DNA of 64,000 nucleotides from Candidatus Nitrososphaera evergladensis SR1. Its GTDB lineage: Archaea; Thermoproteota; Nitrososphaeria; Nitrososphaerales; Nitrososphaeraceae. A program made the translations under genes and the position numbers. The notes under the pieces were generated by a model. That model searched no databases. It had not been told where the DNA came from and saw only the letters and a list, made by a program, of their open reading frames with translations. The DNA is taken from the NCBI RefSeq assembly GCF_000730285.1, contig NZ_CP007174.1, positions 1,860,001 to 1,924,000 of the forward strand, read 5' to 3'. This document shows, piece after piece, positions 42,254 to 51,850 of the stretch (the stretch's first letter is position 1; each line of letters opens with the position of its first letter).

Positions 42254-42556
42254 TCATCCGCTGACTGCTGTCTCTTCCATTCCAAGCCTAGACAGTGCCA
42301 ACCTGCTTGATTTTGGCGAGAGCAGCCGTCCTATCTCTTTGTAACCTAACAAGAAGCTTCTGCCTCTCGGTGTGGTGTAGTATTTGTTTTCGTCTGGGGC
42401 GTATTCTAATGCGCCATTTGCTTGCAAAAGTCCAAGGTATTCCTTTACCTGCGGAAAAGACAGGAACGCTTCGTACATTATTCTAGTTTTTATTGCGCCG
42501 TCTTGGGCAATGTCTAAAATTGTTGCAGCTATGTCCAATCTGCTTCTATTTTTCAT
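42254..42556 (-). CDS. Archaeal winged-helix regulator, small
   Basis: 100 residues: RLDIAATILDIAQDGAIKTR, IMYEAFLSFPQVKEYLGLL, GALEYAPDENKYYTTPRGRS are typical of the small archaeal wHTH (ArsR-like, Sso10a-related) family that binds DNA as a dimer. No effector domain. Starts ATG at 42556. Target unknown. Confidence 0.78.
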   Translation of the reverse strand: MKNRSRLDIAATILDIAQDGAIKTRIMYEAFLSFPQVKEYLGLLQANGALEYAPDENKYYTTPRGRSFLLGYKEIGRLLSPKSSRLALSRLGMEETAVSG

Positions 42557-42730
42557 AAAAGTTATAGGGAATAATATTTTAAAAGGGTCGCGAAATTATG
42601 CGATAACGTGCAGGGCTTGGCCTTAATTCGCTACCTTGGTACAGTCAATGGCAGACTCTATATTATTATTTTTAACTTGTGTGCGCGTGTGTAGCATTTG
42701 CCTAGCTTGGGCTGCTGTGTGTTGTTATTA

Positions 42731-42913
42731 TCATCTTAATGTCTCGGAATTAAGCAGCCTCTCTACTATCCTGGCACCCCCGTGACCCCTGCTGCTTGCA
42801 TTTGCCCTCGCTCGTTCAGCCTTGTCTTTGGAATCAAATACTCCAAAGATTTCAGTCGCTTTGCCATACGGCGTTGTCAAGTATATCACCCAGAGTTTCA
42901 TGGTTTTTTCCAT
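42731..42913 (-). CDS. Small hypothetical protein, 60 aa
   Basis: MEKTMKLWVIYLTTPYGKAT, then FGVFDSKDKAERARANASSR; predicted beta-alpha, no known motif. ATG start and normal composition for the organism. Neighbours are regulators; no function visible. Confidence 0.45.
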   Translation of the reverse strand: MEKTMKLWVIYLTTPYGKATEIFGVFDSKDKAERARANASSRGHGGARIVERLLNSETLR

Positions 42914-43016
42914 TGTGTGTCTTCTGCCCGCCTCTCGTTAAAGCTTGCTTTGATTGATAAATTGGCAAGATTATTAGTCTGAACGTTTTTTGGATGAAAA
43001 ATCTTGTACGCGGATC

Positions 43017-43370
43017 TCACCCTGCGACTGCCCTTTTCACCATTTCTGCAACCCTTTCCTTGTCATCCACTTGCACGATTATCTCATCGTATTTTGCGCC
43101 TTCCAGCCTGAGTGTGACGCACTTGTCCCTGTCTGAAAGCGCGTAAAAGATCCTGCCCGTCTTGAAATCGTAAAAGCGGCCTGCAAAGTGCGGCGGTAGC
43201 GCGGTGCCGCCCGTCTTCAAGCCCTTTATCTCTGCTCTTTCGATGCTTACCTCTTTTATGCAGGCAAGTGGGACCTCTACATTTCTTGCAAGCGACGCAA
43301 ATTTCGACAGCCTGCCCGCTGGCTCTATCACCAGCATGTCTTCTTCCACCCTGACGGTTACAGAAACCAA
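43017..43370 (-). CDS. PH-like domain hypothetical protein
   Basis: 117 residues, all-beta with a C-terminal helix (VRVEEDMLVIEPAGRLSKFA, KTGRIFYALSDRDKCVTLRL, then the helix RVAEMVKRAVA), consistent with a bacterial/archaeal PH-like domain. The start is TTG at 43370. It is divergent from the M3 peptidase. Function unknown; often lipid- or protein-binding. Confidence 0.65.
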   Translation of the reverse strand: MVSVTVRVEEDMLVIEPAGRLSKFASLARNVEVPLACIKEVSIERAEIKGLKTGGTALPPHFAGRFYDFKTGRIFYALSDRDKCVTLRLEGAKYDEIIVQVDDKERVAEMVKRAVAG

Positions 43371-43442
43371 GTAAACGCGCGTCTATCATCGGCTGGACCA
43401 AGTTATAACATTTTTAAAATCAAAAGCCTGACTGTTAGCAGC

Positions 43443-44918
43443 ATGAACCTTGAGCAATGGTGCCAGCTTGACGAGCGGATCTATGTCGCCGAGTCCGACG
43501 AGCGCTACAGGCAGTACGCCGGCCTAAAGCACAGCATAAAGGCAATAGAGCGGCTCGCAGAGATGAAGTCGCTTGCCGCAAGGCTGTTCCTTGAGAATTT
43601 CGAAGAGCCCCGGGAACTTTACCTGTCGTCGATTGAAAGCATGGCCGACTCGTCCACCAAAAAGCTCGAGCTGAAACTCTACGACCTGCGCAACACCCGG
43701 GTTGTTTCAAGGCAGGCCAGGTTCAACGGGAGACCCGTGAACTGGAGCTCGTGGCGCCAGTACAACAGCGCCGAAAAAGACTCAAAAAAGCGCAAGGCAG
43801 TCTTTGACGAGTTTGTAAAAAAGACGCGGTTTGTCGCGCCGGTGGTAAAGGCGCGCTTTGACGCAATAGCCGACGTGTACGCCAAGCAATCGTCAAGCAA
43901 AAAGAAGCTTGACCCGCTTGCAGGCTACCTTGAAAACGAGAAATTCACGTACTCGCAGCTGATGGACTTTGTCAAGTCGATGGGCCGGCAGGCCAAAAAG
44001 CCGTTCCGGGAGGCCCTCTTGGGCGTTTCAAATAAAGTGCTTGGCCGGCCTGCCGAATACTATGACGATTTCTACTTTTTTAGAAACCGCGTCTACTCCG
44101 ACCTTGAAAAGCACTTTTCCGGAATTGACCCTACCGCGCAAGTCAAAAGGACGCTTGAAGGCCTCGGCTTTGACCTGTCGCGCATAAAGATTGACGCGGA
44201 GAACCGCAAGGACAAGTACCCCTCGCCCATCTGCTTTTTTGTTCAGGTGCCAAACGACATTCGGGTCCTGTACAAGAGCGAAAGCCCGTACTTTGACTTG
44301 CAGGGGTGCTACCACGAGATGGGCCATGCGGCACACGCAACGTCTATCGACCCTGCCTTGGACTACTGGGACCGCTATGGGTTTTCGATGGGGATTGCGG
44401 AGATATTCTCGATATTTCTGGAGCGCCTGACAAAGAACCGGCGCTACTTGAAATCACTTGGCGTGACTGATGAGCGAGTGCTTGACGAGCTTGCACAGAG
44501 AAACAACTTCATGGAGCTCTTTTTCGTCACGTTTTACACTGCAAACTCGATAATGAAGGCCGAGTTCTGGCGCAAAAAGCTCTCTACAAGGCAGGCAAGC
44601 GACCTGTATGGGAAATTGCTGAGCGAGTATGTCGGGCTTGACGTTCCCGGCGAATACTGGATGCTCCACCACATACTGCCTGACGCCATAATGTACGTGC
44701 CAAGCTACATAATCGCGGCAGTCCGCGCGGCAGAGCTTGAAAAGCACTTGCAAGACAGGTTTGGCGAGGAGTGGTGGACGGTGAAGGAAGCCGGCGAGGA
44801 GATACGCCGGTTCATGAGGCCCGGCGCAAAAATCGAGCTGCCTGCGTTTTCAAAGATGGATGCAAGCCTGTTCGTGAACGAAATAATAACGTCGTCATCA
44901 TCATCAGGCAAGGGCTGA
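43443..44918 (+). CDS. M3-family oligoendopeptidase (PepF-like)
   Basis: 491 residues. The zinc motif HEMGHAAH is at 291-298 with the downstream Glu in FSMGIAEIFSIF; the rest is helical as in thimet/oligoendopeptidase F family members, somewhat shorter than PepF (about 600). It degrades short peptides, perhaps after the proteasome, whose beta-subunit gene lies convergently next to it. The ATG at 43443 follows TATA-like CATTTTTAAAATC (43404-43416). Confidence 0.88.
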   Translation: MNLEQWCQLDERIYVAESDERYRQYAGLKHSIKAIERLAEMKSLAARLFLENFEEPRELYLSSIESMADSSTKKLELKLYDLRNTRVVSRQARFNGRPVNWSSWRQYNSAEKDSKKRKAVFDEFVKKTRFVAPVVKARFDAIADVYAKQSSSKKKLDPLAGYLENEKFTYSQLMDFVKSMGRQAKKPFREALLGVSNKVLGRPAEYYDDFYFFRNRVYSDLEKHFSGIDPTAQVKRTLEGLGFDLSRIKIDAENRKDKYPSPICFFVQVPNDIRVLYKSESPYFDLQGCYHEMGHAAHATSIDPALDYWDRYGFSMGIAEIFSIFLERLTKNRRYLKSLGVTDERVLDELAQRNNFMELFFVTFYTANSIMKAEFWRKKLSTRQASDLYGKLLSEYVGLDVPGEYWMLHHILPDAIMYVPSYIIAAVRAAELEKHLQDRFGEEWWTVKEAGEEIRRFMRPGAKIELPAFSKMDASLFVNEIITSSSSSGKG

Positions 44919-44944
44919 TAAGAAAAGAAGCAGTGGAGAGCCGT

Positions 44945-45604
44945 CTAAAAGACGACGCCCACTGCGGCCTTTTGTTCCTTTGACAGCTCTCGGTAGCCGT
45001 CCTTGTCGATGATGGCCACGTTGATGTTGTCGCCGGTTCCGGCGTTCCTGCGGATTGCCGCAGCGATCGCCTGCATCGCCACCTTGTAGGCATCGTTTAC
45101 GCTCATGCCTTCCTTGTACTCGGGTTCAAGGTAGCCGTACGCAACAGGCGAGCCAGAGCCGGTGGAAATGAACTTTTCCGTGGTGAGCGAGCCAAACAGG
45201 TCGATGTTGTATATCCTGCCGCCCTCCTCGTTGGTGTATCCTGCCATGATTATCTGGACATAGTAGGGGAAGTAGCGGTTGTTGAACAGTATGTTTGAGC
45301 AGAGCCTTGCGGCGGATTTGACAGGTATGTTCTCCTTGTTTTCAAGCCTGAATATGTTGGCGTTGTAGCGCATCGTGTCTACCAAGTTCTGCGCGTCGGC
45401 TACTCCGCCGGCAATCGTCATTGCAAGGTGGTTGTCGACCTTTTGTATCTTCATGACGTGCCTGTCGGCGATAAAGAAGCCGGCGCTTGCCCTGGTGTCT
45501 GCCGCCAGTACCACGCCGTCCTTGCATGTCAGGGCGCACGTGGTCGTACCCTTCTTTATTTGCTCAGCGATATACTCCGGGTAACGGTTATCCTTAGGAT
45601 GCAT
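44945..45604 (-). CDS. psmB: 20S proteasome beta subunit
   Basis: 219 residues from ATG 45604 (MHPKDNRYPEYIA). The propeptide ends in KKG before TTTCALTCKDGVVLAADTR, giving the N-terminal Thr nucleophile; ADTRAS (Asp) and the Lys of IADRHVMKIQK complete the site. A TTG at 45619 opens the frame earlier, but the TATA-like GTTTTAAATC (reverse, near 45632-45643) predicts transcript start near 45612, so the ATG is favoured. Archaeal proteasomes degrade unfolded proteins with PAN. Confidence 0.93.
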   Translation of the reverse strand: MHPKDNRYPEYIAEQIKKGTTTCALTCKDGVVLAADTRASAGFFIADRHVMKIQKVDNHLAMTIAGGVADAQNLVDTMRYNANIFRLENKENIPVKSAARLCSNILFNNRYFPYYVQIIMAGYTNEEGGRIYNIDLFGSLTTEKFISTGSGSPVAYGYLEPEYKEGMSVNDAYKVAMQAIAAAIRRNAGTGDNINVAIIDKDGYRELSKEQKAAVGVVF

Positions 45605-45696
45605 ATAGTATGGCTGCAAGTGTAGCCTAACCTGATTTAAAACTATCTCTGCTCACTTGTTGTTTTATATTTCCCTGCCGCCAATTCCTCTCTCGC

Positions 45697-47121
45697 TTGG
45701 CCCGCCAACCAAGGACCATATTTGAAAAGATCTGGGACAGCCACGTAGTGCACCAAGAGAAGGAAGGGGGACCGTCCTTGCTCTACATTGACCGCCACCT
45801 CGTACACGAAGTTACGTCGCCTCAGGCCTTTGACGGCCTCCGGATGAACCACCGCAAGGTGCGCCGGCCAGACCTCACGTACGCGACTATGGACCACAAC
45901 GTACCCACAACTGCGCGCTCTTTGCCCATAGTCGACCAGGTATCTGCAACGCAGATACGCACGCTTGCAGACAACTGCAGGGAATTTGGGATTACATTAT
46001 TTGACATGCACAGCCCCGACCAGGGCATCGTACACGTGATAGGGCCAGAGCTTGGGCTTACGATCCCCGGAACTACAATCGTGTGCGGCGACAGCCACAC
46101 GTCTACGCACGGCGCATTTGGCGCGTTTGCGCTTGGCATCGGGACAAGCGAGGTCGAGCACGTGCTTGCCACGCAGACGATGTGGATGGACAAGCCCAAG
46201 ACCTTTGCAGTCAATTTTGAAGGCAGGCGAAAGAACAAGCACGCCGTGACTGCAAAAGACATGGTGCTCTACCTCATACGGACAATCGGCACCGCTGGCG
46301 GCACCGGCTCCGTTCTTGAATACCGGGGCGACGCAATATCGGAACTTTCCATGGAAAACAGGATGACGATATGCAACATGTCAATCGAAGGCGGCGCGCG
46401 GGCTGGCCTTGTCGCGCCCGACGAAACGACTTTTGACTACGTAAGGGACAGGCGCTATGCGCCAAAGGGCGAGCAGTACGAGCGCGCAGTGGAATACTGG
46501 AAGGAGTTGCGAACAGACGAGAACGCAAAATTCGATAGATCTATTACAATAGACACTGCCTCGCTTGCGCCGCAGGTCAGCTGGGGCACAAACCCCGGGA
46601 TGGTGTTGAGCGTGAACGAAAGCGTGCCCTCTCCAGACGAGTTTGCCAAGGGAAACGAAAACGAGCGCAAGGCGGCCGTCCGCGCGCTGGAGTACATGGC
46701 ACTTGTTCCCGGAACGCCGGTGACCGACATCAAGCTTGACCGCGTCTTTGTCGGCTCGTGCACCAACTCGCGCCTTGAGGACCTCGTCGAAGCGTCCGTC
46801 GTGGTCAAGGGCCGCAAGGTATCGCCAAGCGTGAGGGCGATGGTGGTGCCCGGCTCGCAGCAGGTAAAGGCATCGGCAGAGAAGCTCGGCCTTGACAGAA
46901 TATTCAAGGATGCCGGCTTTGAGTGGCGCGAGTCAGGATGCAGCATGTGCCTTGGGATGAACCCCGACATCCTTGCACCCGGCGAGCGCTGCGCAAGCAC
47001 CTCAAACCGCAACTTTGAGGGCAGGCAGGGGGCAGGAGGACGGACGCACCTTGTAAGCCCAGTGATGGCCGCAGCGGCTGCAATTGCAGGTCATTTCGTA
47101 GATGTCAGGGAGTGGCTATAG
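45697..47121 (+). CDS. leuC: 3-Isopropylmalate dehydratase, large subunit
   Basis: 474 residues, TTG start at 45697 behind TTTTATATTTCC (45664-45675), i.e. leaderless. Aconitase-family motifs [32 protein letters not shown] and the Fe-S Cys residues in [11 protein letters not shown] and [12 protein letters not shown] are present. With LeuD it isomerises 2- to 3-isopropylmalate in leucine synthesis, or homoaconitate in related enzymes. The gene ends a few bases before leuD. Confidence 0.93.
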   Translation: MARQPRTIFEKIWDSHVVHQEKEGGPSLLYIDRHLVHEVTSPQAFDGLRMNHRKVRRPDLTYATMDHNVPTTARSLPIVDQVSATQIRTLADNCREFGITLFDMHSPDQGIVHVIGPELGLTIPGTTIVCGDSHTSTHGAFGAFALGIGTSEVEHVLATQTMWMDKPKTFAVNFEGRRKNKHAVTAKDMVLYLIRTIGTAGGTGSVLEYRGDAISELSMENRMTICNMSIEGGARAGLVAPDETTFDYVRDRRYAPKGEQYERAVEYWKELRTDENAKFDRSITIDTASLAPQVSWGTNPGMVLSVNESVPSPDEFAKGNENERKAAVRALEYMALVPGTPVTDIKLDRVFVGSCTNSRLEDLVEASVVVKGRKVSPSVRAMVVPGSQQVKASAEKLGLDRIFKDAGFEWRESGCSMCLGMNPDILAPGERCASTSNRNFEGRQGAGGRTHLVSPVMAAAAAIAGHFVDVREWL

Positions 47122-47125
47122 CAGC

Positions 47126-47716
47126 ATGGAACCATTTACCGTATTGAAGAGCAAGGCGACGCCCCTTGACAGGGTAAACGTCGACACCGACCAGATAGTG
47201 CCAAAGCAGTTCTTGAAGCTTGTAAGCCGCTCGGGGTTTGGCCAGTACCTCTTTTACGACTGGCGATTCGACGCAGAAGGCAGGCCCCGGCCGGATTTCG
47301 TGCTAAACGACCCCAAGTACAAGGGAAGGCAGATACTGCTTGCCCGTGACAATTTTGGCAGCGGCAGTTCACGCGAGCACGCTGCATGGGCTATACTTGA
47401 CTATGGCTTTAGGGCAGTGGTAGCGCCGTCTTTTGCAGACATTTTCTACAACAACTGCTTCAAAAACGGCGTCCTGCCGGTCAGGCTTGCAGCGCAAGAG
47501 GTCGACTACCTCTTTCAGGACGACGGCTTGGAAATAGAAATAGACCTTGCCAAGCAGACGGTGAGGGCAGGCCAAAAGGAGATGCACTTTGAAATAGATG
47601 ACTTCCGAAAGAAACTCTTGCTTGAAGGCCTTGACAGCATCGGCCTTACGCTCAAGCTTGACAGCGAGATATCAAAGTACGAGCGGCAAAGGCAGACTTT
47701 TGCGCCTTCTCTCTGA
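47126..47716 (+). CDS. leuD: 3-Isopropylmalate dehydratase, small subunit
   Basis: 196 residues. VDTDQIVPKQFLKLVSRSGF, FGSGSSREHAAWAILDYGFR are the swivelling-domain motifs. I take ATG 47126, the first codon after the leuC stop; an ATG at 47102 would overlap leuC by 20 nt. Partner of leuC. A T-rich TATA-like ATTTTTATCTAA for the next gene lies at 47721-47733, soon after. Confidence 0.93.
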   Translation: MEPFTVLKSKATPLDRVNVDTDQIVPKQFLKLVSRSGFGQYLFYDWRFDAEGRPRPDFVLNDPKYKGRQILLARDNFGSGSSREHAAWAILDYGFRAVVAPSFADIFYNNCFKNGVLPVRLAAQEVDYLFQDDGLEIEIDLAKQTVRAGQKEMHFEIDDFRKKLLLEGLDSIGLTLKLDSEISKYERQRQTFAPSL

Positions 47717-47757
47717 CAAGATTTTTATCTAAACTCCTCCAGAACTGCAGCGTACAA

Positions 47758-49134
47758 ATGGCCGGCATAGTCGCCATCTACAACCACGGCACGGAGCCAA
47801 GGCAGGCCGTGGTCTATTACCTTGCGCACGCCATGCGCATGCTGCAGCACCGCGGCAAGGCGTACTGGCGTATGATGGTCGGAAGCGGGTCTGCCGGCGC
47901 AGAAGGCTCGCTTCCTGCAGACGACGCGATACTAAAGGTGGCGCACAGGGAAAAGCTGGCCGGCGTATGCGGCATCGGCTATTTGCTAAAGAGGTCGCCT
48001 CCCTTTGCAAGCATGCAGTCTGCCCAGGTGGCGTTTGACGGGTTTTTCGTGGACACTGAAAAACTGCATCTGCATCCATACATCGGGCCGGCAAAGCACT
48101 CTGACTCGCTCTTCAAGATCTACCATATCTTTGTGACGCTCTTGAAAAAAGACCCTGACAGGGCAGTCGAGTTCCTCGACAGGCACCTGCGCGGAAACCT
48201 GCTGGTAAAACTTGAAGATGAGGTGTACGCGTACCGGGACAGCACCGGCTTTAAGCCCCTTGTCACGGCGTCGCGAAAGGACAGGACGCTAAACATTGTC
48301 GCCTCTGAGAACTCGCTCCGGGCGTCGCTTATCGACATGGAGTTTTCCGAGATAAAGCCCGGCCAGCTGCTAAAGCTGAGCAAGCGCGCAGGCCTTGAGG
48401 TTATTGCCACAAGCCACGACTCGAAACTCATGATGGACCCGTTTGAGTTTATACGCGAGTCAAACGTGGTGGCAACCCTTGGCGGCAAGAGCATCTACGA
48501 GATACGAAAGAGCATCGGAAAAGAGCAGGCCAACATGCTCTCGCTTGACCTGAAGGTGGCAGACCTTGACTCCGCTTATGCGGAGCCTGACTATACCCGC
48601 CCGATGGCGCTTGGCTTTGGCCTTGCGTACAGGAAGCACTTTCCGCCCTTTGACATTGCAGAGGGCGTCATAAAAGACAGGTACGACGACTCGGACAACA
48701 TGATTGACTTTTCAGAGCAGGACAGCAAGAACAAGCTGCTCACGACGGGCAGGTCGCTCAAGTTCGTGATGCAGCCGCTGGTCAAGGGCAAGAACATTGC
48801 GACCGTGCAGGGCACGATACAGACAAGCGCCACTGCCCGGGAAACCATCTACTATTTGAAAAATGCCGGCGCAAGGAGGATAGACGTTGTCGTTAGTTAC
48901 GTGCCGACCGTGGACGGCAGGCAGGTTGGCCTGTACACGCACAACCGCGACCTTGTGGCCAACAAGTACGTAGGCGAAGTGTCATCGATAAACGAGTTGA
49001 ACCAGAACATCGCAAAGGAGCTTGGCGCAGACTCTGTCTATTACAATTCGCCATCAGTCCTTGCAAAGGGCATCGGCGTGCCGGAGCACAACCTATGGTT
49101 CCCAGAGTGGGTCAGGTTCCTCGACTACAAATGA
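47758..49134 (+). CDS. PurF (amidophosphoribosyltransferase) homologue lacking catalytic residues
   Basis: 458 residues, colinear with PurF: N-terminal Ntn glutaminase-like half (MAGIVAIYNHG, DSTGFKPLV, LGGKSIYEIRKSIGKEQA) and a C-terminal phosphoribosyltransferase half (PDYTRPMALGFGLAYRKHF). The nucleophile Cys that follows the first Met in true PurF is absent (Ala-Gly instead), and the PRPP loop DDSIVRGTT is replaced by VQGTIQTSAT near 346-355. Both halves therefore seem inactive. It may regulate or scaffold something. It is coupled by ATGA overlap to the next gene. Confidence 0.8.
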   Translation: MAGIVAIYNHGTEPRQAVVYYLAHAMRMLQHRGKAYWRMMVGSGSAGAEGSLPADDAILKVAHREKLAGVCGIGYLLKRSPPFASMQSAQVAFDGFFVDTEKLHLHPYIGPAKHSDSLFKIYHIFVTLLKKDPDRAVEFLDRHLRGNLLVKLEDEVYAYRDSTGFKPLVTASRKDRTLNIVASENSLRASLIDMEFSEIKPGQLLKLSKRAGLEVIATSHDSKLMMDPFEFIRESNVVATLGGKSIYEIRKSIGKEQANMLSLDLKVADLDSAYAEPDYTRPMALGFGLAYRKHFPPFDIAEGVIKDRYDDSDNMIDFSEQDSKNKLLTTGRSLKFVMQPLVKGKNIATVQGTIQTSATARETIYYLKNAGARRIDVVVSYVPTVDGRQVGLYTHNRDLVANKYVGEVSSINELNQNIAKELGADSVYYNSPSVLAKGIGVPEHNLWFPEWVRFLDYK

Positions 49135-49460
49135 CGATAACAAAAAGCGACGTCGAGCCGGGCCGGATAAGGGGCCCGCCTGCAAAATCAAAGGTCCTGA
49201 TGTCAGACATGGCGATGCAGAATCAGGGCTTTGTAATTACAAAGGTAGAGATGTGCCAGTACGTCGAGCGCACAGACGAAAAGCTGGGCGACTACTCTCT
49301 CTTGATCGCAATCGTCCATACTGACAGGGGCACGGTGGAGATGAAGTACGACGAGGGCTTTCGCGGGCCGGACGCGTTTGACTCTGCCGTCACGATGCTC
49401 CTGCAGTACGTCGGCCTGTCCGCCCTTATCAACCGCGCCCTGATTGCGCTTTCAGAGTAG
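49131..49460 (+). CDS. Hypothetical protein coupled to the PurF-like gene
   Basis: 109 residues from ATG 49131, overlapping the TGA of the PurF-like gene (ATGA). A longer frame at 49095 would reach into it. SKVLMSDMAMQNQGFVITKV, VHTDRGTVEMKYDEGFRG and a hydrophobic helical end are seen; no family known. Convergent with the HAD gene by a 9-nt overlap. Physical linkage suggests it works with the PurF-like protein. Confidence 0.7.
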   Translation: MTITKSDVEPGRIRGPPAKSKVLMSDMAMQNQGFVITKVEMCQYVERTDEKLGDYSLLIAIVHTDRGTVEMKYDEGFRGPDAFDSAVTMLLQYVGLSALINRALIALSE

Positions 49461-50021
49461 CTTTTCTTCTGCCTCCGACAGGCTGCTGACGCGGATGGGC
49501 CAGTCAAAGTCGCGGTTCCACGGCTGGTTGAACAGTATCGCCGATTTTGGCTTGACGACATCGATTATGTTCTTTGGCGCGTCGTCGATGAGCACGTCAA
49601 ACGGGTAGTTTGCCTTCGGGACTGCGTCGTAGATGAACAACAGGTCGTCGGCAAATACCTTGTGCATGTCCAGCCACTTTGCCACGTACGCCACCGTCGG
49701 CCTCTCCCTTTTCGTGATTATCGATATCCTGTAGCCTTTGCGGTGGATGCGCTTGGTGACGGCGCCGATGCCCGGCTCTGTCGGCGGGATCTCGCGCCAG
49801 CGACTCTTCCAGACGTGGCTGAAATATTTGTAGACGTCTTCAGGGGTTATCGGCAGGACCGTTGGTATGTCCCATCTTATGATGTCCTGCTTGGTTATCT
49901 TGGCGTTTCTGCGCATGTTGTACTCGTCTGCCCAGACGAGCATCACGTCTGCAAGCACCGAGTCGACGTCAATTGCGACCGTCTTGACTGCGCGTGAAAA
50001 AGTGTTATTGTCGCCGGACAT
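49452..50021 (-). CDS. HAD-superfamily phosphatase (nucleotidase-like)
   Basis: 189 residues. Nucleophile motif TVAIDVDSVLADV (Asp, second Asp two later), motif II in ISIITKRERPT, and motif III/IV ending DVLIDDAPKNI are all visible, resembling the NT5C-type 5'-nucleotidase or the archaeal Cof-like HAD family. Hydrolyses an unknown phosphate ester. ATG at 50021. Confidence 0.8.
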   Translation of the reverse strand: MSGDNNTFSRAVKTVAIDVDSVLADVMLVWADEYNMRRNAKITKQDIIRWDIPTVLPITPEDVYKYFSHVWKSRWREIPPTEPGIGAVTKRIHRKGYRISIITKRERPTVAYVAKWLDMHKVFADDLLFIYDAVPKANYPFDVLIDDAPKNIIDVVKPKSAILFNQPWNRDFDWPIRVSSLSEAEEKLL

Positions 50022-50125
50022 GATGGAAACGCAGCCGAGTTATCCCATTGCTTATTTATAGAAATGCCAGCTGCATGCGCACATACATATGCTGCTTTTT
50101 ATAACTCTCTGTATCATTTCTATAT

Positions 50126-50437
50126 ATGAATCCGCAGGCGGTGCTGTTGAAATGCGCGTGGGAGGCACTTTCAACGCTTGGCGAGCCGACAATGCAGTCG
50201 ATCGTGTGGCACCTAAGCAACGCCGGCGTGGAGATGGTTCCTGAGACATTTGACATACGCAAGTTCTATCCAGCCCTTGCAGACATGATAGGTGACAGCG
50301 GGGCAGACATCATCATGGAGATTGCCGCCCGCTCGATGGTCCTTGAGCTCCAGCTGGACGTACCCACTGACCCGCGCGATCCTGCCCTTGAAAAGGTGTT
50401 AAAGGTGCTTGAAGTCGCGCAAAAGGTGGCGCACTAG
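50126..50437 (+). CDS. Conserved small helical protein
   Basis: 103 residues, soluble, helical (AVLLKCAWEALSTLGEPTMQ, FYPALADMIGDSGADIIMEI). Likely thaumarchaeal-specific; role unknown. The ATG at 50126 follows TATA-like TTTTTATAAC (50095-50104) at about 26 nt. The next gene, a membrane protein, starts directly after the stop and may be co-transcribed. Confidence 0.65.
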   Translation: MNPQAVLLKCAWEALSTLGEPTMQSIVWHLSNAGVEMVPETFDIRKFYPALADMIGDSGADIIMEIAARSMVLELQLDVPTDPRDPALEKVLKVLEVAQKVAH

Positions 50438-51271
50438 TTGCACGGGCGGGGCGCTTTTGACCCTGCGTCTGTGCGCAGGCGGCTTGCGGGGACCATCGCG
50501 CTGGCGACTGTCGTCGCGACCTTGCTCATAGTGTTTTCAGGCGACGACTTGCGGCCATTTTTCACAAACTGGACCATAAACATCGCCGCAGGCGCGGCCC
50601 TTGGCATGGCGCTTGTCGCATCATTCCGGCAGGGCGCAGGCGGCCTGTACGGCAAGACCACTGCCGCATTTGCCTTCGGGCTGGCGCTTTGGTTTGCCGC
50701 AGAGCTTTTGTGGACGTACTATCAGCTTGGCGCAGGGATAGAAGTGCCCTACCCGTCGCCTGCCGACGCGCTGTGGATGGCTGGCTACGGGCCGATGGCC
50801 TACCACCTGCTCAAGACGTACCGGTTCTTTTCTGCAGGCAAGAAAACGCTTGCCTTGGTGGTGGCCGTCACGTCTGCGTTTGTGGCGTACACCTGCATGG
50901 CAGTAGTCGGTGCGTCCGTGCAAGTAGGAGGAGGGGGCGAGGAGCCGCTTGCACTTGCGTTAAGTCTTGCGTACGTGGTGCTTGACGGGCTGCTGCTTGC
51001 CCCTGCCGTCATGCTCCTTGCAAACTTTCGCCGCGGCAAGCTCACTTCTACTCCGTGGGCTTTTCTCTCTGCGTCACTTGCAATATTTGCGGTCGCTGAC
51101 GTGGGCTTTGCGTATTATACTGCCTCCGGCCTTGACGGCCTGATATGGCACTGGGATCCCCTGTACAATGCAAGCTACATCATCATGGCCGCGACGCTTT
51201 TCTGGCACAACAGGTTTTTCATATTCGACAAGGGCCGGGCAAAAAAGATCTGGCAGCAGGATAACCTGTAA
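50438..51271 (+). CDS. Multi-TM sensor-like membrane protein
   Basis: 277 residues with about eight hydrophobic segments. The conserved middle (ALWFAAELLWTYYQLGAG, EVPYPSPADALWMAGYGPMA) is the signature of the 7TM-like input domain seen in front of histidine kinases and diguanylate cyclases. Here the TM module stands without an output domain. TTG start directly behind the previous stop. A response regulator and a histidine kinase follow on the other strand, perhaps functionally linked. Confidence 0.75.
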   Translation: MHGRGAFDPASVRRRLAGTIALATVVATLLIVFSGDDLRPFFTNWTINIAAGAALGMALVASFRQGAGGLYGKTTAAFAFGLALWFAAELLWTYYQLGAGIEVPYPSPADALWMAGYGPMAYHLLKTYRFFSAGKKTLALVVAVTSAFVAYTCMAVVGASVQVGGGGEEPLALALSLAYVVLDGLLLAPAVMLLANFRRGKLTSTPWAFLSASLAIFAVADVGFAYYTASGLDGLIWHWDPLYNASYIIMAATLFWHNRFFIFDKGRAKKIWQQDNL

Positions 51272-51331
51272 AGAGAAAGAGAGAGCAACAGTAATTGACA
51301 GTCATAGCTGCTGCCGGCAGGACACCCTGGA

Positions 51332-51718
51332 TTACGGACCCATATTTCTTTTTATGAGATCCAAGAACTGGGCCAGGTTAAATGGCTTTGTTATTATTTC
51401 GCTGACTCTTAATTGGCTTTTGGCAGAATCTATCTCTTCCTTGGAAGGATCAAATGCCGACATTACAACGATATTTACTGCCGAGTTAAGCTGCCTGATG
51501 CCGTGAATAAAATCAAGACCGGACATTTGCGGCATGCGAAAGTCCGAGATTATCAGGTCGTATTTTGTAGGGTTAGTCTGGAACCACTCGAGAGCTTTTT
51601 TTGGATTTGTAAATGAATCCACGATTATGTTTAACTCTTGGAGCATCTGCTCGATGACCGTCAGGATGTCCTTCTCGTCGTCAACTATCAAAATACTCTT
51701 GGTGCCTGATTGCTCCAT
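51332..51718 (-). CDS. Stand-alone response-regulator receiver protein
   Basis: 128 residues of a CheY-like receiver: acidic D13-D14, phospho-acceptor D59 in YDLIISDFRMPQMSG, S87 (VVMSAFD) and K111 in ITKPFN. There is no output domain. It lies 132 nt downstream of the large histidine kinase (same strand), so it is the likely partner. The ATG at 51718 is nearly leaderless (TATA-like GTATAATC near 51739-51746, reverse). Confidence 0.9.
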   Translation of the reverse strand: MEQSGTKSILIVDDEKDILTVIEQMLQELNIIVDSFTNPKKALEWFQTNPTKYDLIISDFRMPQMSGLDFIHGIRQLNSAVNIVVMSAFDPSKEEIDSAKSQLRVSEIITKPFNLAQFLDLIKRNMGP

Positions 51719-51850
51719 GTTGAAAAACGACCCCCATGATTATACCATACATTCCCGTGCTTCTTGGTATTAAACATCCATCCTTGTCTCTTCCCGTATT
51801 TGGAAAAACTCTACATAAAAAGTTCTTTCTTCACGCGTATCTGCTTGCGC

